Shown: positions 10,191 through 20,186 of the stretch, piece after piece
How the letters are laid out: each line of letters begins with the position of its first letter
Position numbering within the stretch: position 1 is the stretch's first letter
DNA from: an uncultured Flavobacteriales bacterium
GTDB taxonomy: Bacteria; Bacteroidota; Bacteroidia; Flavobacteriales_D; Sanyastnellaceae
Assembly (NCBI GenBank): GCA_949373165.1
Contig: CASICO010000044.1
Span: 1-49,876, forward strand
Reading direction: 5' to 3'
DNA length: 49,876 nt
Notes under the pieces: generated by a model
Seen by the model: only the letters and a program-made list of their open reading frames with translations
What the model was told of the DNA's origin: nothing
The model's database searches: none
Made by a program: the position numbers and the translations under genes

Positions 10191-11027
10191 ATGCGTGTGT
10201 CAACGAGTGCCTTCTCAGGCGGACTTTTTCTGGGTGTTTTTGTCGCTTTGGCCACCATCCCGAGTGGGTGTGGAGACTATCAAAAGGTGCTAAAAAGCAC
10301 GGATCCGGAATTGAAGTGGACTCGGGCACAAGAGTATTACAACGATGACCGCTGCATGCAAGCCTTGCCCCTGCTGCAAGAGCTCATTGGCCTTTACCGC
10401 GGCACCGAAGAAATGGAAGACGTGTACTACATGTATGCTGAAGCCAACCTCTGCATCGAAGATTGGTACATGGCCAGGTACACCATGCGCAGTTTTTCGA
10501 AGACTTTCCCCAACTCAGACCGCTCAGAGCAAGCCGAATTTGAAGCCGCGCTCTGCAGCTATCGCCTGTCTCCAGAACCCAATCTGGACCAAAGTGACAC
10601 GCGGACGGCCATGGACGAGCTTCAACTCTTTCTAGATCGACACCCAAATTCATTGAGAAGAGACACGTGCAACGTGATGATCGGCGCACTTCGGAGCAAA
10701 CTTGAAACCAAGGCGTGGAACGGGGCCAAACTCTACTTCACCACCAGCAAATTCCAGAGCGCCACCAAAGCTTTGCTCAACTTCATGTCAGATTGGCCCG
10801 CAAGCCAATATGCAGAGGAGGCGCAGTTTCTGGTCGTAAAATGTCAATTCCTGTATGCCGAAAGGAGCACGTTAAGACGTCAACCTGAACGTTATGCGGA
10901 CGCCATTGAATCCTACTTTACCTTTGCAGCCCGCTTTCCTGAAAGTGAGCGACTCCAAGAAGCGGAGTTGTACCATCGGAAGTGCCGACAAGGCCTCAAC
11001 CGAGCATCCAAGGAAACGGACATCTGA
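10191..11027 (+). CDS. bamD: Outer membrane assembly lipoprotein BamD
   Basis: About 278 residues. The N-terminal hydrophobic segment ends in I-P-S-G-C-G-D-Y; the Cys is the likely lipidation site although Pro at -3 is unusual. It is followed by the Bacteroidota BamD signature Y-x-K-V-L-K-S-T-D-P-E-L-K and five TPR-like helical repeats (YRGTEEMEDVYYMYAEANL, FSKTFPNSDRSEQAEFE, DELQLFLDRHPNS, ERYADAIESYFTFAARFPES). BamD is the essential periplasmic lipoprotein of the BAM complex that folds outer-membrane barrels such as the TonB receptors here. I chose the ATG at 10191 because a longer in-frame extension to 10053 would run into the divergent spt gene and lacks a signal peptide. First gene of a five-gene plus-strand block. 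Confidence 0.92.
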   Translation: MRVSTSAFSGGLFLGVFVALATIPSGCGDYQKVLKSTDPELKWTRAQEYYNDDRCMQALPLLQELIGLYRGTEEMEDVYYMYAEANLCIEDWYMARYTMRSFSKTFPNSDRSEQAEFEAALCSYRLSPEPNLDQSDTRTAMDELQLFLDRHPNSLRRDTCNVMIGALRSKLETKAWNGAKLYFTTSKFQSATKALLNFMSDWPASQYAEEAQFLVVKCQFLYAERSTLRRQPERYADAIESYFTFAARFPESERLQEAELYHRKCRQGLNRASKETDI

Positions 11028-11047
11028 ATACGTCGAGCACAGCGCCC

Positions 11048-11458
11048 ATGAACGCCAACAAGAACCTCCAAGCCGCCCGCAACACGGTCACCCGTGATAC
11101 CCACGCCATCGACCAGCAAGTCAATGGCAATCTGTTCGAAGCCATTGTGATTGTCTCCAAGCGGAGTGCTCAACTCGGACAAGAAATCAAGGAGGAGCTG
11201 AACAGCAAGCTCGAAGAATTTACCACGGTAACGGACAGCCTCGAAGAGGTGTTCGAAAACCGGGAGCAAATCGAGATCTCCAAGCACTACGAGCGCCAAC
11301 CGAAAGCGCACAGCATTGCGGTCAAGGAGCTTGAAGAAGGCAAGATTTACTACCGGATGCCGAGTGAAGAAGAGCTCGCGGCAGAAGAGGCGCGTCAAGA
11401 AGAAGCTCGCCGAGAGCGGGAAGAGCGCAAAAACCGCCGTTTCAATCGGGACAACTGA
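11048..11458 (+). CDS. rpoZ: RNA polymerase omega subunit (Bacteroidota type)
   Basis: 136 residues. The core T-V-T-R-D-T-H...GNLFEAIVIVSKRSAQLGQEIKEELN, then the LEEVFENREQIEIS segment and KIYYR, matches the Bacteroidota omega/Rpb6-like family; the last 30 residues are a charged Glu/Arg-rich tail. Omega helps assemble and stabilise the beta-prime subunit of RNA polymerase. The ATG at 11048 gives the usual length; an upstream in-frame alternative begins inside bamD. It lies 20 bases after bamD and 9 bases before coaBC, so is almost certainly co-transcribed; this bamD-rpoZ-coaBC order is common in the phylum. Confidence 0.9.
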   Translation: MNANKNLQAARNTVTRDTHAIDQQVNGNLFEAIVIVSKRSAQLGQEIKEELNSKLEEFTTVTDSLEEVFENREQIEISKHYERQPKAHSIAVKELEEGKIYYRMPSEEELAAEEARQEEARREREERKNRRFNRDN

Positions 11459-11467
11459 TCCCCGCCC

Positions 11468-12700
11468 ATGGCGATGTTGAAAGGCCGCCGAGTCGTCCTC
11501 GGTGTCACCGGCAGCATCGCCGCTTATAAATCCGCCCATCTGGTCAGGGAACTGGTCAAAGCCGGTGCTGATGTGCGCGTGGTGATGACACCCGGCGCCC
11601 AAGAATTTATTTCCCCCTTGACCTTGGGCACACTCAGCGGGCACCCCGTGTCCAGCGAATTGACCGAGGATCGCGCGGCAGGAACGTGGACCGATCATGT
11701 CGAATTGGGACTCTGGGGCGACGTCGTTTTGGTTGCACCCGCGACGGCCCATACGATTTCAGGAATGGCAGAAGGACGCGGAGACAGTCTTCTTTTGACC
11801 GTTCTGCTCAGCGCAAAATGCCCCGTCATTGTGGCTCCCGCCATGGACCGTGACATGTTCTCTCATCCTGCGACCCAGTCCAACCTTCAGCGCTTGCGCG
11901 ATAGGGGTGTTCACGTGATTGAACCTGATGAAGGTGAATTGGCCAGCGGCCTCCAAGGAAAGGGAAGACTGGCAGAACCGGAACGGATTCGCACCGAGCT
12001 CTCCGATTGGTTTGTACAACGATCCCCTTTGCTCGGCTACCATGGCTTGATGACCGTTGGGCCCACCCACGAGCCGATAGATGCCGTTCGTTTCATCGGC
12101 AATCGATCTTCGGGCCGCCAAGGCTTGGCCATCGCCCTGGAACTCGCCAAGCGAGGCATGACCCTTGACTTGATCGCAGGCCCCATTCACCTGAATTTCG
12201 ATCACCCTGCCATTCGAAGGGTCAATGTGGAGACGGCATTGGACATGGAGGCCGCCTCTCTTTCCGCAATCAAGGAACACCTGCCCGACGTGATCATTGG
12301 AACCGCTGCTGTGGCAGACGTGAGGCCCTCCGCGCCCCTGTCCGGGAAAGCATCCAAAAAAGACCTCCCCTCCTCCATCGAACTCACTCAAAATCCAGAT
12401 GTCCTGCTCGGCATGACTTCCCTCGTGCCGTCCGCCTGCCTTAAAGTCGGGTTTGCGCTGGCCGATGACGACGGGTTGGAAGCCGCCTTGCGTAAAAAGG
12501 ACACCAAAGGGTGCGACATGATTGTCTTGAATTCACTCGCTGACAAAGGCGCAGGGTTTGGACACACGACAAACCAAGTTCGGTTCGTTTATGGACCGGA
12601 TAGGATTGATAGCTTTGAATTGAAGACCAAGGAGGCCGTGGCTTCGGATTTGGCCGACGTGATTCAATCTCGTCTGTCCCAACGCCCGCCACTTACCTGA
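11468..12700 (+). CDS. coaBC: Bifunctional phosphopantothenoylcysteine decarboxylase / phosphopantothenate-cysteine ligase
   Basis: 410 residues, cytosolic, two steps of coenzyme A synthesis. The N-terminal flavoprotein (CoaC) half shows GVTGSIAAYKSAHLVREL, the His of TDHVELGLW (active-site His in the family) and APAMDRDM, where most families have PAMN; Asp at this place is, as far as I recall, usual in Bacteroidota. The C-terminal CoaB half starts at about residue 190 with TVGPTHEPIDAVRFIGNRSSG, followed by GTAAVADVRP, ELTQNPDVL and KVGFALADDD. The ATG at 11468 is used; a second ATG lies six bases further. Followed after 19 bases by the PorD-like gene. Confidence 0.95.
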   Translation: MAMLKGRRVVLGVTGSIAAYKSAHLVRELVKAGADVRVVMTPGAQEFISPLTLGTLSGHPVSSELTEDRAAGTWTDHVELGLWGDVVLVAPATAHTISGMAEGRGDSLLLTVLLSAKCPVIVAPAMDRDMFSHPATQSNLQRLRDRGVHVIEPDEGELASGLQGKGRLAEPERIRTELSDWFVQRSPLLGYHGLMTVGPTHEPIDAVRFIGNRSSGRQGLAIALELAKRGMTLDLIAGPIHLNFDHPAIRRVNVETALDMEAASLSAIKEHLPDVIIGTAAVADVRPSAPLSGKASKKDLPSSIELTQNPDVLLGMTSLVPSACLKVGFALADDDGLEAALRKKDTKGCDMIVLNSLADKGAGFGHTTNQVRFVYGPDRIDSFELKTKEAVASDLADVIQSRLSQRPPLT

Positions 12701-12719
12701 CGCTTCGCACCGATTCCCA

Positions 12720-13652
12720 ATGAACCTGACTTCACCATCGCCCAACACGCTCTTTCGCTTCGCCGCCCTGCTATTTCTGGTGACTTTGGCCACTCCGTCA
12801 TTGAAGTCTCAGGAATTGGACTGCCAGGTTAGCGTGATTGCCCCCACCATTAACAACGTTGAAGCGTCCGTTTTTGAGCAACTCGAAACGGCCATCACCG
12901 AATTCATGAACGGCCGTCGGTGGACCACCGATGAGTTTCTGTTGAGTGAGCGCGTGACCTCCACGATGCAAATCACCATCAGCAAAGCCACGTCCCAAAC
13001 GAATTTCGAAGCCACGATTCAAGTTCAAAGCAGCCGGCCCATTTTCAACAGTGATTACAATGCGCCCTTGCTCCTGGTGAACGACAATGACTTTGATTTC
13101 ACCTACACTCCCGGGGCCATGATTCAATACAGCCAAGACCAGTTCAGGGACAACCTGACGAGCGTATTGGCTTTTTACGCCTACCTGATTTTGGGCATGG
13201 ACTACGATTCCTTTTCTCTTGAAGGAGGAACCAAATACTACAGCCAAGCCCAGACTGTGGTCATCAACGCCCAAGGCCTCTCCTCTCCGCCGCGAGGTTG
13301 GAGCGCTGCAGATGGAAAGCAGTCCCGCTATGCTTTGATCGACAACATTTTAAGTCAAACGTTTCGCCCACTTCGCCGATGCTATTACGAATACCACAGA
13401 ATGGGACTAGACCAAGCTTTCGACGACCCCACCCTCGCTCGGCAAGCCATATCTGACGCCCTCATCAGCCTAAGAAACGTTCACCGCATTCGGCCAGCCA
13501 ACTACAATCTTCAAACCTTTTTTCAAGCCAAGAAAGACGAGATTGTCAAGGTCTTCGGGCCCGCTGAAGAAGGAGAACGCGCACGATTGCTTCCGGTACT
13601 CAAATTGATTGACCCAGGCAACATCCCAGTCTACGACCAAGGCTTGCGCTGA
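12720..13652 (+). CDS. porD: DUF4835 family protein, T9SS-associated PorD-like
   Basis: 310 residues. A hydrophobic signal sequence (LFRFAALLFLVTLATPSLKSQ) ends at about residue 30, then ELDCQVSVIAPTINNVE, the standard start of the mature DUF4835/PorD family. Also typical are TDEFLLSERV, R-P-I-F-N-S-D-Y, the IQYSQDQFRDNLTSVLAFYAYLILGMDYDSFS core and GWSAADGKQSRYALIDNIL. PorD is reported as a periplasmic or membrane-associated factor of type IX secretion; its exact role is not settled. Its TGA overlaps the ATG of recN (TGATG), so the two are translationally coupled. The same neighbourhood is widespread in Bacteroidota. Confidence 0.85.
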   Translation: MNLTSPSPNTLFRFAALLFLVTLATPSLKSQELDCQVSVIAPTINNVEASVFEQLETAITEFMNGRRWTTDEFLLSERVTSTMQITISKATSQTNFEATIQVQSSRPIFNSDYNAPLLLVNDNDFDFTYTPGAMIQYSQDQFRDNLTSVLAFYAYLILGMDYDSFSLEGGTKYYSQAQTVVINAQGLSSPPRGWSAADGKQSRYALIDNILSQTFRPLRRCYYEYHRMGLDQAFDDPTLARQAISDALISLRNVHRIRPANYNLQTFFQAKKDEIVKVFGPAEEGERARLLPVLKLIDPGNIPVYDQGLR

Positions 13653-15289
13653 TGCTTCAAAAACTGTCCATCCAGAACTACGCGTTGATCGACACCATTG
13701 AATGGGATGTCGTGAATGGATGGACTGTGCTGACCGGGGAAACAGGCAGCGGAAAATCCATCCTTCTGGGGGCGCTTGGCCTCGTGCTTGGCGATCGTGC
13801 CGAAGGGGTGGAAGTCCGCGGTGAAAAGTGCATTGTGGAGGCTGTATTCCACCCCAGCAGTGCAGCCAAAATCCTGCTTGGCAGCCTTCACGAAGGTCAA
13901 GTCTGCATCCTCAGGCGAAGCATTTCAAAGGGTGGTCGTTCTAGGGCGTACGTCAATGATGAGCCTGTTAAACTGCAATTCCTAAGAAGTCTTGCTCCAT
14001 TGCTGGTGGACCTACACGGCCAACAGGATGGCCAAAGACTGCACAGCGCTGAGGGGCTGCTTCATGCAGTCGATGCATTTTCAGATGACGCGAAAATCCT
14101 CGCTGACCAATGGCGTTCCGCACATCAAATTTGGTTGGACACTTTAAAAAAGCACCGCATACTCGAAGCACAAGGAAGCTTACCGGAAGCAGACAGCGAT
14201 TATTTAAGCTATCAAATCAAAGAACTCGAACAGCTGGACTTTGCGGATCCCGCATTGGAAAATCTCGAGGAGCAGTTAAGTGCCCTTTCACACGCCAAAG
14301 ACATTCAAGCTGCACTCCACACCACGCACTCTGCTTTACAGAGTGAAGGTGGGGCACTGGACAAAATGACCGATGCCGAGCGCACCCTTGAAGCGATCGC
14401 CTCGGTTCACAAAGCCAGTGAAGCGCTACTTGAGCGGGTCCGAAGCTGCCGAATTGAATTGGCTGACTTGGCACAAGAAGCCGAGACTGAAGCCGACAAC
14501 ATCGAACTCGACCCCTCTGCCTTGGCCAAGGCGGAGGCGAACCAAGACAGACTTCAGCGGCTTTTTGACAAGCATCGGGTGGCCGATCTCTCTGGACTCC
14601 AAACAAAACTGGACGACATGACTTCCAAGTTGAAGGCAGCGCGTGACCGGGATGGAGACTTGGCCAAGTCGGCCCTCCTGATGGCAGAACAACGCCTGGA
14701 ACTGGATGAAATAGGCGGGACCTTGCACAACGCGCGAAATGCCGCCGCACAAGCGCTTTGCTCCGCGCTCCAGGTTCATTTACAACACCTCAAAATGCCG
14801 TCGGCTCGGCTGCATTTCGACTGGAGCTTTCCGGCAGAACCTGAGTCCGCTGGACCATCACGCCCCATACTGATGTTCACCGGCAACGCAGGTTTGGCGC
14901 ATCAACCACTTGCCAAAGTCGCCTCCGGAGGAGAGCGCAGCCGCGTGATGTTGGCCATGAAGGCCACCTTGGCCTCCCATTTGGAGGTGCCCACCTTGAT
15001 TTTGGACGAGATCGATGCAGGCGTAAGCGGCGACGTGGCCGCCAGAATGGCTGACCTGATTTCTTCGATTTCAGAAGAAACGCAAGTCATCACCATCTCC
15101 CACCTCCCCCAAGTTGCAGGAAGGGCCAGCCACCACTTTAAAGTGATGAAGACCGAGGACCAAGGCCGCACGGTGACCCATTTGCTCCCGCTCAACCCAG
15201 AAGGACGTATAGAGGAACTCGCCGCCATGTTAAGCGGATCAGAAGTTGGAGAGGCTGCCCGAGCGCAAGCCCGGAGCTTGATGGGCTGA
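13652..15289 (+). CDS. recN: DNA repair protein RecN
   Basis: 545 residues, the usual RecN length. It is an SMC-like ATPase that acts early in repair of double-strand breaks. Walker A GETGSGKS lies at residues 29-36 after LSIQNYALID; then LVDLHGQQDGQRL (Q-loop region), a long coiled coil from about 150 to 350, the signature KVASGGERSRVMLAMK and Walker B LILDEIDAGVSG followed by ARMADLI and ITISHLPQVAGRA (H-loop). Last gene of the plus-strand block; it ends 5 bases before the convergent TonB receptor, leaving no room for a separate terminator. Confidence 0.95.
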   Translation: MLQKLSIQNYALIDTIEWDVVNGWTVLTGETGSGKSILLGALGLVLGDRAEGVEVRGEKCIVEAVFHPSSAAKILLGSLHEGQVCILRRSISKGGRSRAYVNDEPVKLQFLRSLAPLLVDLHGQQDGQRLHSAEGLLHAVDAFSDDAKILADQWRSAHQIWLDTLKKHRILEAQGSLPEADSDYLSYQIKELEQLDFADPALENLEEQLSALSHAKDIQAALHTTHSALQSEGGALDKMTDAERTLEAIASVHKASEALLERVRSCRIELADLAQEAETEADNIELDPSALAKAEANQDRLQRLFDKHRVADLSGLQTKLDDMTSKLKAARDRDGDLAKSALLMAEQRLELDEIGGTLHNARNAAAQALCSALQVHLQHLKMPSARLHFDWSFPAEPESAGPSRPILMFTGNAGLAHQPLAKVASGGERSRVMLAMKATLASHLEVPTLILDEIDAGVSGDVAARMADLISSISEETQVITISHLPQVAGRASHHFKVMKTEDQGRTVTHLLPLNPEGRIEELAAMLSGSEVGEAARAQARSLMG

Positions 15290-15294
15290 CCGCC

Positions 15295-17641
15295 TTAGAA
15301 CTTCATGTCCAAACCGATGGACGGCAGAAACGGCAGTTGATCTACCCGCTCCCCAGTGACCCGGTTGATGTAGAAAATGTTCGCGCGAGAATAAACATTG
15401 GTGATGGACGCATTCGCGTCCAATTCTATCCTTTCACCAAACTTGAATGTGCGACGCAAGCTCAAGTCCAATCTGTGATAAACCGGCAACCGTCCCGCAT
15501 TCAACTCGGCATAGACAATGCCCAACTCGATCGGATTGCCATTGACATAGTTCTCGTCAATTCCATCTGAGATTCCGATGGGCTGGTAATAGCCCTGGGT
15601 TTGTGTAAAGGGCAAGCCCGAACCCAAATTCCAACGGGCCGAGAACTCTGTTTTCGCCTGTTTCCCCAGCTTCCGTGAAGCCAGCATGTTGATGTTGTGT
15701 CGGCGATCAAAAACAGGGTCGTACCAACGGAATCCATCCCAACGGTCCACATTGCCCAAGGAATACACAAACCAGAAATAATTGAGCTTGTCCTCGTACT
15801 TCAAGACAATGTCTACACCCTCAGCACGCCCCGTCTCCACAATAAAGTCTTTCCTCTGGCTTTCTGGAACTTCCGCGAATTCATAGGTGTCAGGAAACAG
15901 CTTGTTGCGATTGGAATTCGTCAGTTGTGTAAACCACTTCGTGTACCCTTCGATGTTCAAGTTGATTCGCTCGGTTAAGTCAAATTCAAATCCACCCACC
16001 AAATGCGCTGCAGTTTGAAGACTGTGGGTCACTTCTTGCACCTCCCCGTCCGGGCCAATCAACTGATCCTGAAGGTTAGACGGGCCCGACAAAAACCCAT
16101 AAAACAGGTTGACCACATCTCGGTCCGAGTTGGCCGAAATGAGATTCTGGCTATACAAACCTCCCGCAGCCTTCAAACGAAGACGATCAGATGCTTTGAA
16201 CTTGACACCCAACCTGGGTTCTGGGCTGAACTTGGCCAAAGAACTGTAGTACTGAATTCGAAGTGATGGATTGACAATCCAACGGCCCCTCTGGCGCTTG
16301 TAATCGAAGTAACCGGCCAACTCTGTGGTGTTCTCGGTTTGTTCCACCGCAACACCCAGCGCATTGAACGTCTTGAAGTCCGTCCGAAGTCCCACTGCCT
16401 GAATCCCATACCTGGCTTCGTCATCACCGAGAACATACTTGAAATTCAATCCGAAGTTGAATCCGTTCACCTGACTGTACCGATCGGGCAACCCGTCCTC
16501 CCTTAAGTCAATGCGATAACGTGAACTCGCGAAATTTCCTTTGATCAACACCGCACTTCCAGTGGGTACAACAATGAATTGTCCCCCCCCCTCCAACATT
16601 GGTCCAATCCAGGTTGCTTAGCGCTTTGTAGCTCACGTCGTCACTGAAGGAGAAACCAAACAAACTCATTCGGCTGCCTGCACTTCCTGCAAAGGTGATT
16701 TTGCCGTACAGGTCTGTAAAGTTGAACGGAAGACCGTCCTCGTCGATGTAACTGTACAACAGCTTCGAACTCTGTTCGAGATAGCTGCGTTTGCCGCTCA
16801 GGATAAAGGAGGTGCCTCCACCCCGTTCATTTCGTTTGCCGAGCGGACCTTCAATCAAGAGCTTGCTGCCAAACGGACTCGCACCAATCCGGCCCGACAA
16901 TCCAGCCAAGCTTCCATTGCGCGTTGAGATGTCCATAATGGAGCTGATTCTACCGCCATAGCGCCCGCTAAATCCACCCGTGTAGATGTCCGCATTGGAA
17001 ATGATGTCGGTATCGAATACACTGAACAACCCGATGCTGTGAAACGCATTGTAGATGATCATGCCATCCAAGAGCACCTTATTCTGAACAGGCGAACCTC
17101 CACGGATGTAAAGCTGCCCACCTTGGTCTCCTGTCGACACAAAACCAGGCAAAGTCTGCAAGACTTGAACCAAATCAGGTGTCCCTCCCAAACTTGGAAT
17201 GCGCTTAATGTCCGAGGGCTGAATGGACTCCACGGACATCCGAACCGTATTCAACTGCTCTCCTCTCTCTGTGGAAATCACAGCATCCTGCAACTCCACA
17301 AGGCCCGACTCTAAAACCATGTTTTTGGTGACCACCCGATCATCCAACACCACCACCTCTGTGCGCTGGATTGCATACTCCACGCTAGACACCACCAATG
17401 TGTATGTGCCTACGGGCACTTTGGACAAGCTGTAATAGCCTTGAGTATCGGTCGAAACACCAAATGTGGTTCCCTCAAGAACCACCGCTGCAAAAAGAAC
17501 CGGTGACCCATCATCTTTTGCTGTTACAAAGCCCTTAACCGTCCCCTGTGCCATCACGGATCCGGAGAATCCAGCCAAAATGAAGAGCAACAACACCCCT
17601 AACCGCTTTGACGTCGTGCGTCCGGTTTTACTTCCTTGCAT
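15295..17641 (-). CDS. TonB-dependent outer membrane receptor with carboxypeptidase-D-like domain, one frameshift at a C9 tract
   Basis: About 780 residues. Signal peptide (RLGVLLLFILAGFSGSVMAQ), a CarboxypepD-regulatory-like domain (GTVKGFVTAKDDGSPV to roughly residue 115), a plug domain (SIQPSDIKRIPSLGGTPDLVQVLQ..GGQLYIRGGSP..DGMIIYN) and a beta-barrel ending in an aromatic residue (LGLDMKF-like end). The barrel half (15295-16599) is in another frame than the N-terminal half (16508-17641). The break is exactly at nine C residues (16583-16591); eight would give NVGGGGQFIVVPTG without interruption. The start overlaps the end of the upstream helicase by 14 bases, so it is probably co-transcribed. 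Substrate not predictable. Confidence 0.88.
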
Positions 17642-20138
17642 GGCGCGAATTTATTGCATCCGATGTCGTCCCCTCGTTTGCCCGTGACATCTTTCTAATT
17701 CGGGCTTCAAGCTGCTCACTGCTGAGCTTCGACCTTAACCGATCCACCAGAATTGGAAATGAGAAAGGCGTTGGTCTCTCTGTTCGGGTGATGACCCATT
17801 TTCCAGCATTCAATCGATCCAAAACTTCCCGAAGGCGATCCAATTCAATTTGATGATGGGTCATCTCATCAAAGGCTTGTCTAAAAAGCAAATTGACGGG
17901 GTCGTGGTCGGCCAAAACATCAAACAGCAGCGAGCTAGACCCTTGCAAATGTTTGTCTTTGACCGGTTGCCCTGGATAACCGCGAAAAACCAAACCTGCA
18001 ATCACCGCAATGTCTCGGAATTGACGTCGTGCCAGCTCCGCACCATTGACCGTGGCTTCCAAATCGTCCATCAGGTGATCCGTGCTGAACAAATCACTGT
18101 CAAATGCCGCTTCAATGGGAATCGGCTGATCACTCAAGAGCTCAAATCCATAGTCATTATATGCCATGGAAAAACTCATCGGCTTCAACAAGCTCATCCG
18201 ATACGCCATCAGCGCTGCAACGCCCTCATGCACCATGCGTCCTTCCATCGGAAACACAAAAAGGTGGTGACCCTCTTTGCTTTCCATGATCTCCATGAGC
18301 ACTTGGCCTGAGGTGGGCAGGTGGCTTTTTTCCGATTGCAAATCGAGTAAAGGTGCGATGCGCTCCAGTTCTGGACTTGTGCCACGGCCATGGGCGTAAT
18401 CATCCAAAGTTTGCCTGAGCACCTTGCTCACCATAGACGTCCAGGGCAACCTCCCCCCCTGCCATGTTGGAATTCTTCCCTTGGGCTTTTTGGTGGGCTT
18501 CACTGTCGCAATAAAATCCTTAAACCGAACCAATTCGAGGCATCGACCGCCAAACCAGAAGACGTCGCCCGGCTTCATGCTGCCCACGAAATACTCCTCA
18601 ACATGCCCCACCAAACCGCCGCCACGCCATTTGACGGCAATCATGGTGTCGCTCACAATCGTGCCAATGGACATGCGATGACGACGCGCTGCCCGTCGGT
18701 CCGAAATCCTGTGAACGCCTTCATCGTCTCTTTCTACCCGGTTGAATTCATCATAAGCAGCAAAAGCACGACCACCTGTGGTGACCATCGAGAGGACATC
18801 TCCCCATTCTTCGTCGCTCATGCTGGAAAAAGCGTGGGTCTTGCACACCCGTGCGCGAAGCGCTTCCGCTCTGAACCCATCTCCCACAGCCAGTGTGCAC
18901 AGAAATTGAACCAGAACATCGAACGACCGAATCATCGGCCTTCTCGGTTCAATCTCACCGGACTGAATGGCATTTCGAAGTGCCGCAGCCTCGAGCAATT
19001 CCAACCCAAAGGTGGGCAAGAAGTATATCCGACTTTCCGCACCAGGCTGGTGGCCACTTCTTCCTGCACGCTGAACAAACCGCGCCACACCTTTCGGACC
19101 TCCAATTTGGACAATCGCTTCAACAGGACGGAAGTCAACACCCAAATCCAAGGAACTGGTGCACACAACCGCCTTGAGCCTGCCCTCGTAAAGCGCATCC
19201 TCTACCCAAAATCGCAATTCTCGACTGATGCTCCCGTGGTGAAGCGCAATCGCACCGGCCAAATCCGGATGCATCTCCAATATCTTCTGATACCAGATTT
19301 CGGCCTGCGATCGCGTGTTGGTGAACACCAGAGTACTGGTGTGTCCACGAATAATGTCGACCACCTGATCCAGCAATTTGACCCCGAGATGACCGGACCA
19401 TGCAAGCCGCTCAAACGCATCAGGCATCAAACTTTTTAGCGCAATTTTCTTCTTCAATTCAGACCGGATCACTCGGGCTCCATTCAACCGATCCACACCC
19501 ATCAGTGCGGTTTTCGCCTCCTCCAAATTCCCAATGGTCGCAGAAATGCCCCAAATTCTCATCGACGGAGCCAGCGTCTTCAATTGACAAAGGGCCAATT
19601 CGATTTGCACCCCCCTTTTGTTCCCTAAAAGATCATGCCATTCATCCACCACCATTGCAACCAAGCCTCCAAACCTCTTCTCACTCCCTTTTTTTGCCAG
19701 GAGAACATGAAGACTCTCCGGGGTCGTGATCAAAACCTCGGGAAGACGCTTGTCTTGTTTCTGCTTTTCTGAGGAAGGGGTGTCTCCTGTCCTGACCCCC
19801 ACTGACCAACCCCGATTCTGAAACGCCAACAAACGAGACGCAGACCCCTGAATTTCTTTCGCCAATGCGCGAATGGGCGTGATCCACAATACCCTCAAAC
19901 CTCCGGAATCACCACCTCCAAGAACCGCCGGAACCAAGACACTGTAGGTCTTTCCACTCCCCGTCGGCGCATTGACAAGCGCATCACCATTTTGCTCGAA
20001 ATGCGACCACGCCTCCAGCTGAAAAGGGAAAGGATCCCATCCCTTTTTGGCAAAAAACAACCGCCCATGGGCAACCAAACTCCCCTCATCTTGAGCTGGA
20101 GTCCATGGGTTATTGACACGTTTTGGGGAATCTTCCAC
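17628..20138 (-). CDS. lhr: Lhr-type DEXH-box helicase (ligase-associated DNA damage response family)
   Basis: 836 residues, the length of bacterial Lhr-Core helicases, superfamily 2. Motifs are Q-motif region PFPFQLEAW, Walker A APTGSGKT (57-64), ITPIRALAKEI, TTPESLHVLL, DEWH (motif II), SATIGN (motif III), then TLVFTNTRSQAE, ALHHGSISRELR, VCTSSLDLGVDF and VQRAGRSGH (motif VI). A Lhr-specific C-terminal region follows (WRGGGLVGHVEEYF..FWFGGRCLELVR). Related genes often sit with an ATP-dependent DNA ligase, an exonuclease and a phosphoesterase; none is in this window. It probably unwinds 3'-tailed nucleic acids in repair. Divergent from the TPR gene with a 48-base gap. Confidence 0.92.
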   Translation of the reverse strand: MEDSPKRVNNPWTPAQDEGSLVAHGRLFFAKKGWDPFPFQLEAWSHFEQNGDALVNAPTGSGKTYSVLVPAVLGGGDSGGLRVLWITPIRALAKEIQGSASRLLAFQNRGWSVGVRTGDTPSSEKQKQDKRLPEVLITTPESLHVLLAKKGSEKRFGGLVAMVVDEWHDLLGNKRGVQIELALCQLKTLAPSMRIWGISATIGNLEEAKTALMGVDRLNGARVIRSELKKKIALKSLMPDAFERLAWSGHLGVKLLDQVVDIIRGHTSTLVFTNTRSQAEIWYQKILEMHPDLAGAIALHHGSISRELRFWVEDALYEGRLKAVVCTSSLDLGVDFRPVEAIVQIGGPKGVARFVQRAGRSGHQPGAESRIYFLPTFGLELLEAAALRNAIQSGEIEPRRPMIRSFDVLVQFLCTLAVGDGFRAEALRARVCKTHAFSSMSDEEWGDVLSMVTTGGRAFAAYDEFNRVERDDEGVHRISDRRAARRHRMSIGTIVSDTMIAVKWRGGGLVGHVEEYFVGSMKPGDVFWFGGRCLELVRFKDFIATVKPTKKPKGRIPTWQGGRLPWTSMVSKVLRQTLDDYAHGRGTSPELERIAPLLDLQSEKSHLPTSGQVLMEIMESKEGHHLFVFPMEGRMVHEGVAALMAYRMSLLKPMSFSMAYNDYGFELLSDQPIPIEAAFDSDLFSTDHLMDDLEATVNGAELARRQFRDIAVIAGLVFRGYPGQPVKDKHLQGSSSLLFDVLADHDPVNLLFRQAFDEMTHHQIELDRLREVLDRLNAGKWVITRTERPTPFSFPILVDRLRSKLSSEQLEARIRKMSRANEGTTSDAINSRHARK

Positions 20139-20186
20139 ATGTGAATAATCGCATGAAACGCTGTTGTGTTCCTACCTTTCACAGTT

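Noticed and set aside
18390..19439. Plus-strand frame of 349 residues inside the helicase gene
   Set aside because: Antisense of a strongly conserved helicase with intact motifs; the frame shows no domain.
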